This document shows, in pieces, positions 63,942 to 64,000 of a stretch of 64,000 nt of DNA. The first letter of the stretch is position 1, and each line of letters starts with the position of its first letter. The DNA comes from Saturnia japonica (taxonomy: Eukaryota > Arthropoda > Insecta > Lepidoptera > Saturniidae): the NCBI GenBank assembly GCA_033032175.1, contig CM065322.1, positions 8,122,001 to 8,186,000 on the forward strand, read 5' to 3'. The position numbers and the translations under genes were made by a program. The notes under the pieces were generated by a model. The model worked only from the letters and a program-made list of their open reading frames with translations. It did no database searches and was not told the origin of the DNA.

Positions 63942-64000
63942 TTTATATAAATTATCGATATTTGATTTTGAAATACCTAATGGATATATGTATAAACATT

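Overview
The window is nuclear DNA from an animal, almost certainly a moth or butterfly (Lepidoptera). It is AT-rich, has spliced genes with long introns, and carries repeat families I recognise from lepidopteran genomes: tRNA-headed SINEs, short Helitrons with CTAG/CTAA ends, and GC-rich MITEs. I cannot name the species. Nothing bacterial or viral was seen.

Three host genes are supported with complete exon structures. A CHIC-family cysteine-rich protein lies on + (951-7481, 3 exons, 166 aa). A proline-rich adaptor with two SH3 domains, SH3D19-like, lies on - (31829-15905, 4 exons, 482 aa). An F-box/WD-repeat protein, FBXW4, lies on + (48610-63906, 8 exons, 411 aa). A weaker two-exon candidate for a small secreted protein lies at 11321-12075 (+).

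Most of the rest is transposon debris. Introns hold a mariner copy with TIRs and TA duplications, a Tc1/IS630-like element with an unusually wide D-to-E spacing, three Helitrons with intact ends, SINEs, a Jockey-type LINE, an RTE-type LINE inside a Helitron, and a 1.1 kb GC-ended DNA element inside another repeat.

The gene-poor block 32.1-48.5 kb between the SH3 gene and FBXW4 is a transposon graveyard. A LINE on - is split by a 4.35 kb DNA transposon carrying two convergent genes: a YqaJ/SWIM nuclease relic on + and a THAP plus DDE transposase on -. The insertion can be placed to the base, with a 12 bp TIR and an AT duplication. Next come an R1-like LINE fragment, a second Tc1/IS630-like relic, a P-element/THAP9-like relic, and an array of about 250 bp tandem repeats.

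The host genes do not form a pathway: one acts at membranes, one is probably an endocytic adaptor, and one is a ubiquitin-ligase substrate receptor. The best candidate for an unusual biological system is the two-gene THAP-transposase/YqaJ-nuclease element. It resembles the ISL2EU transposon group and is decayed in this copy.
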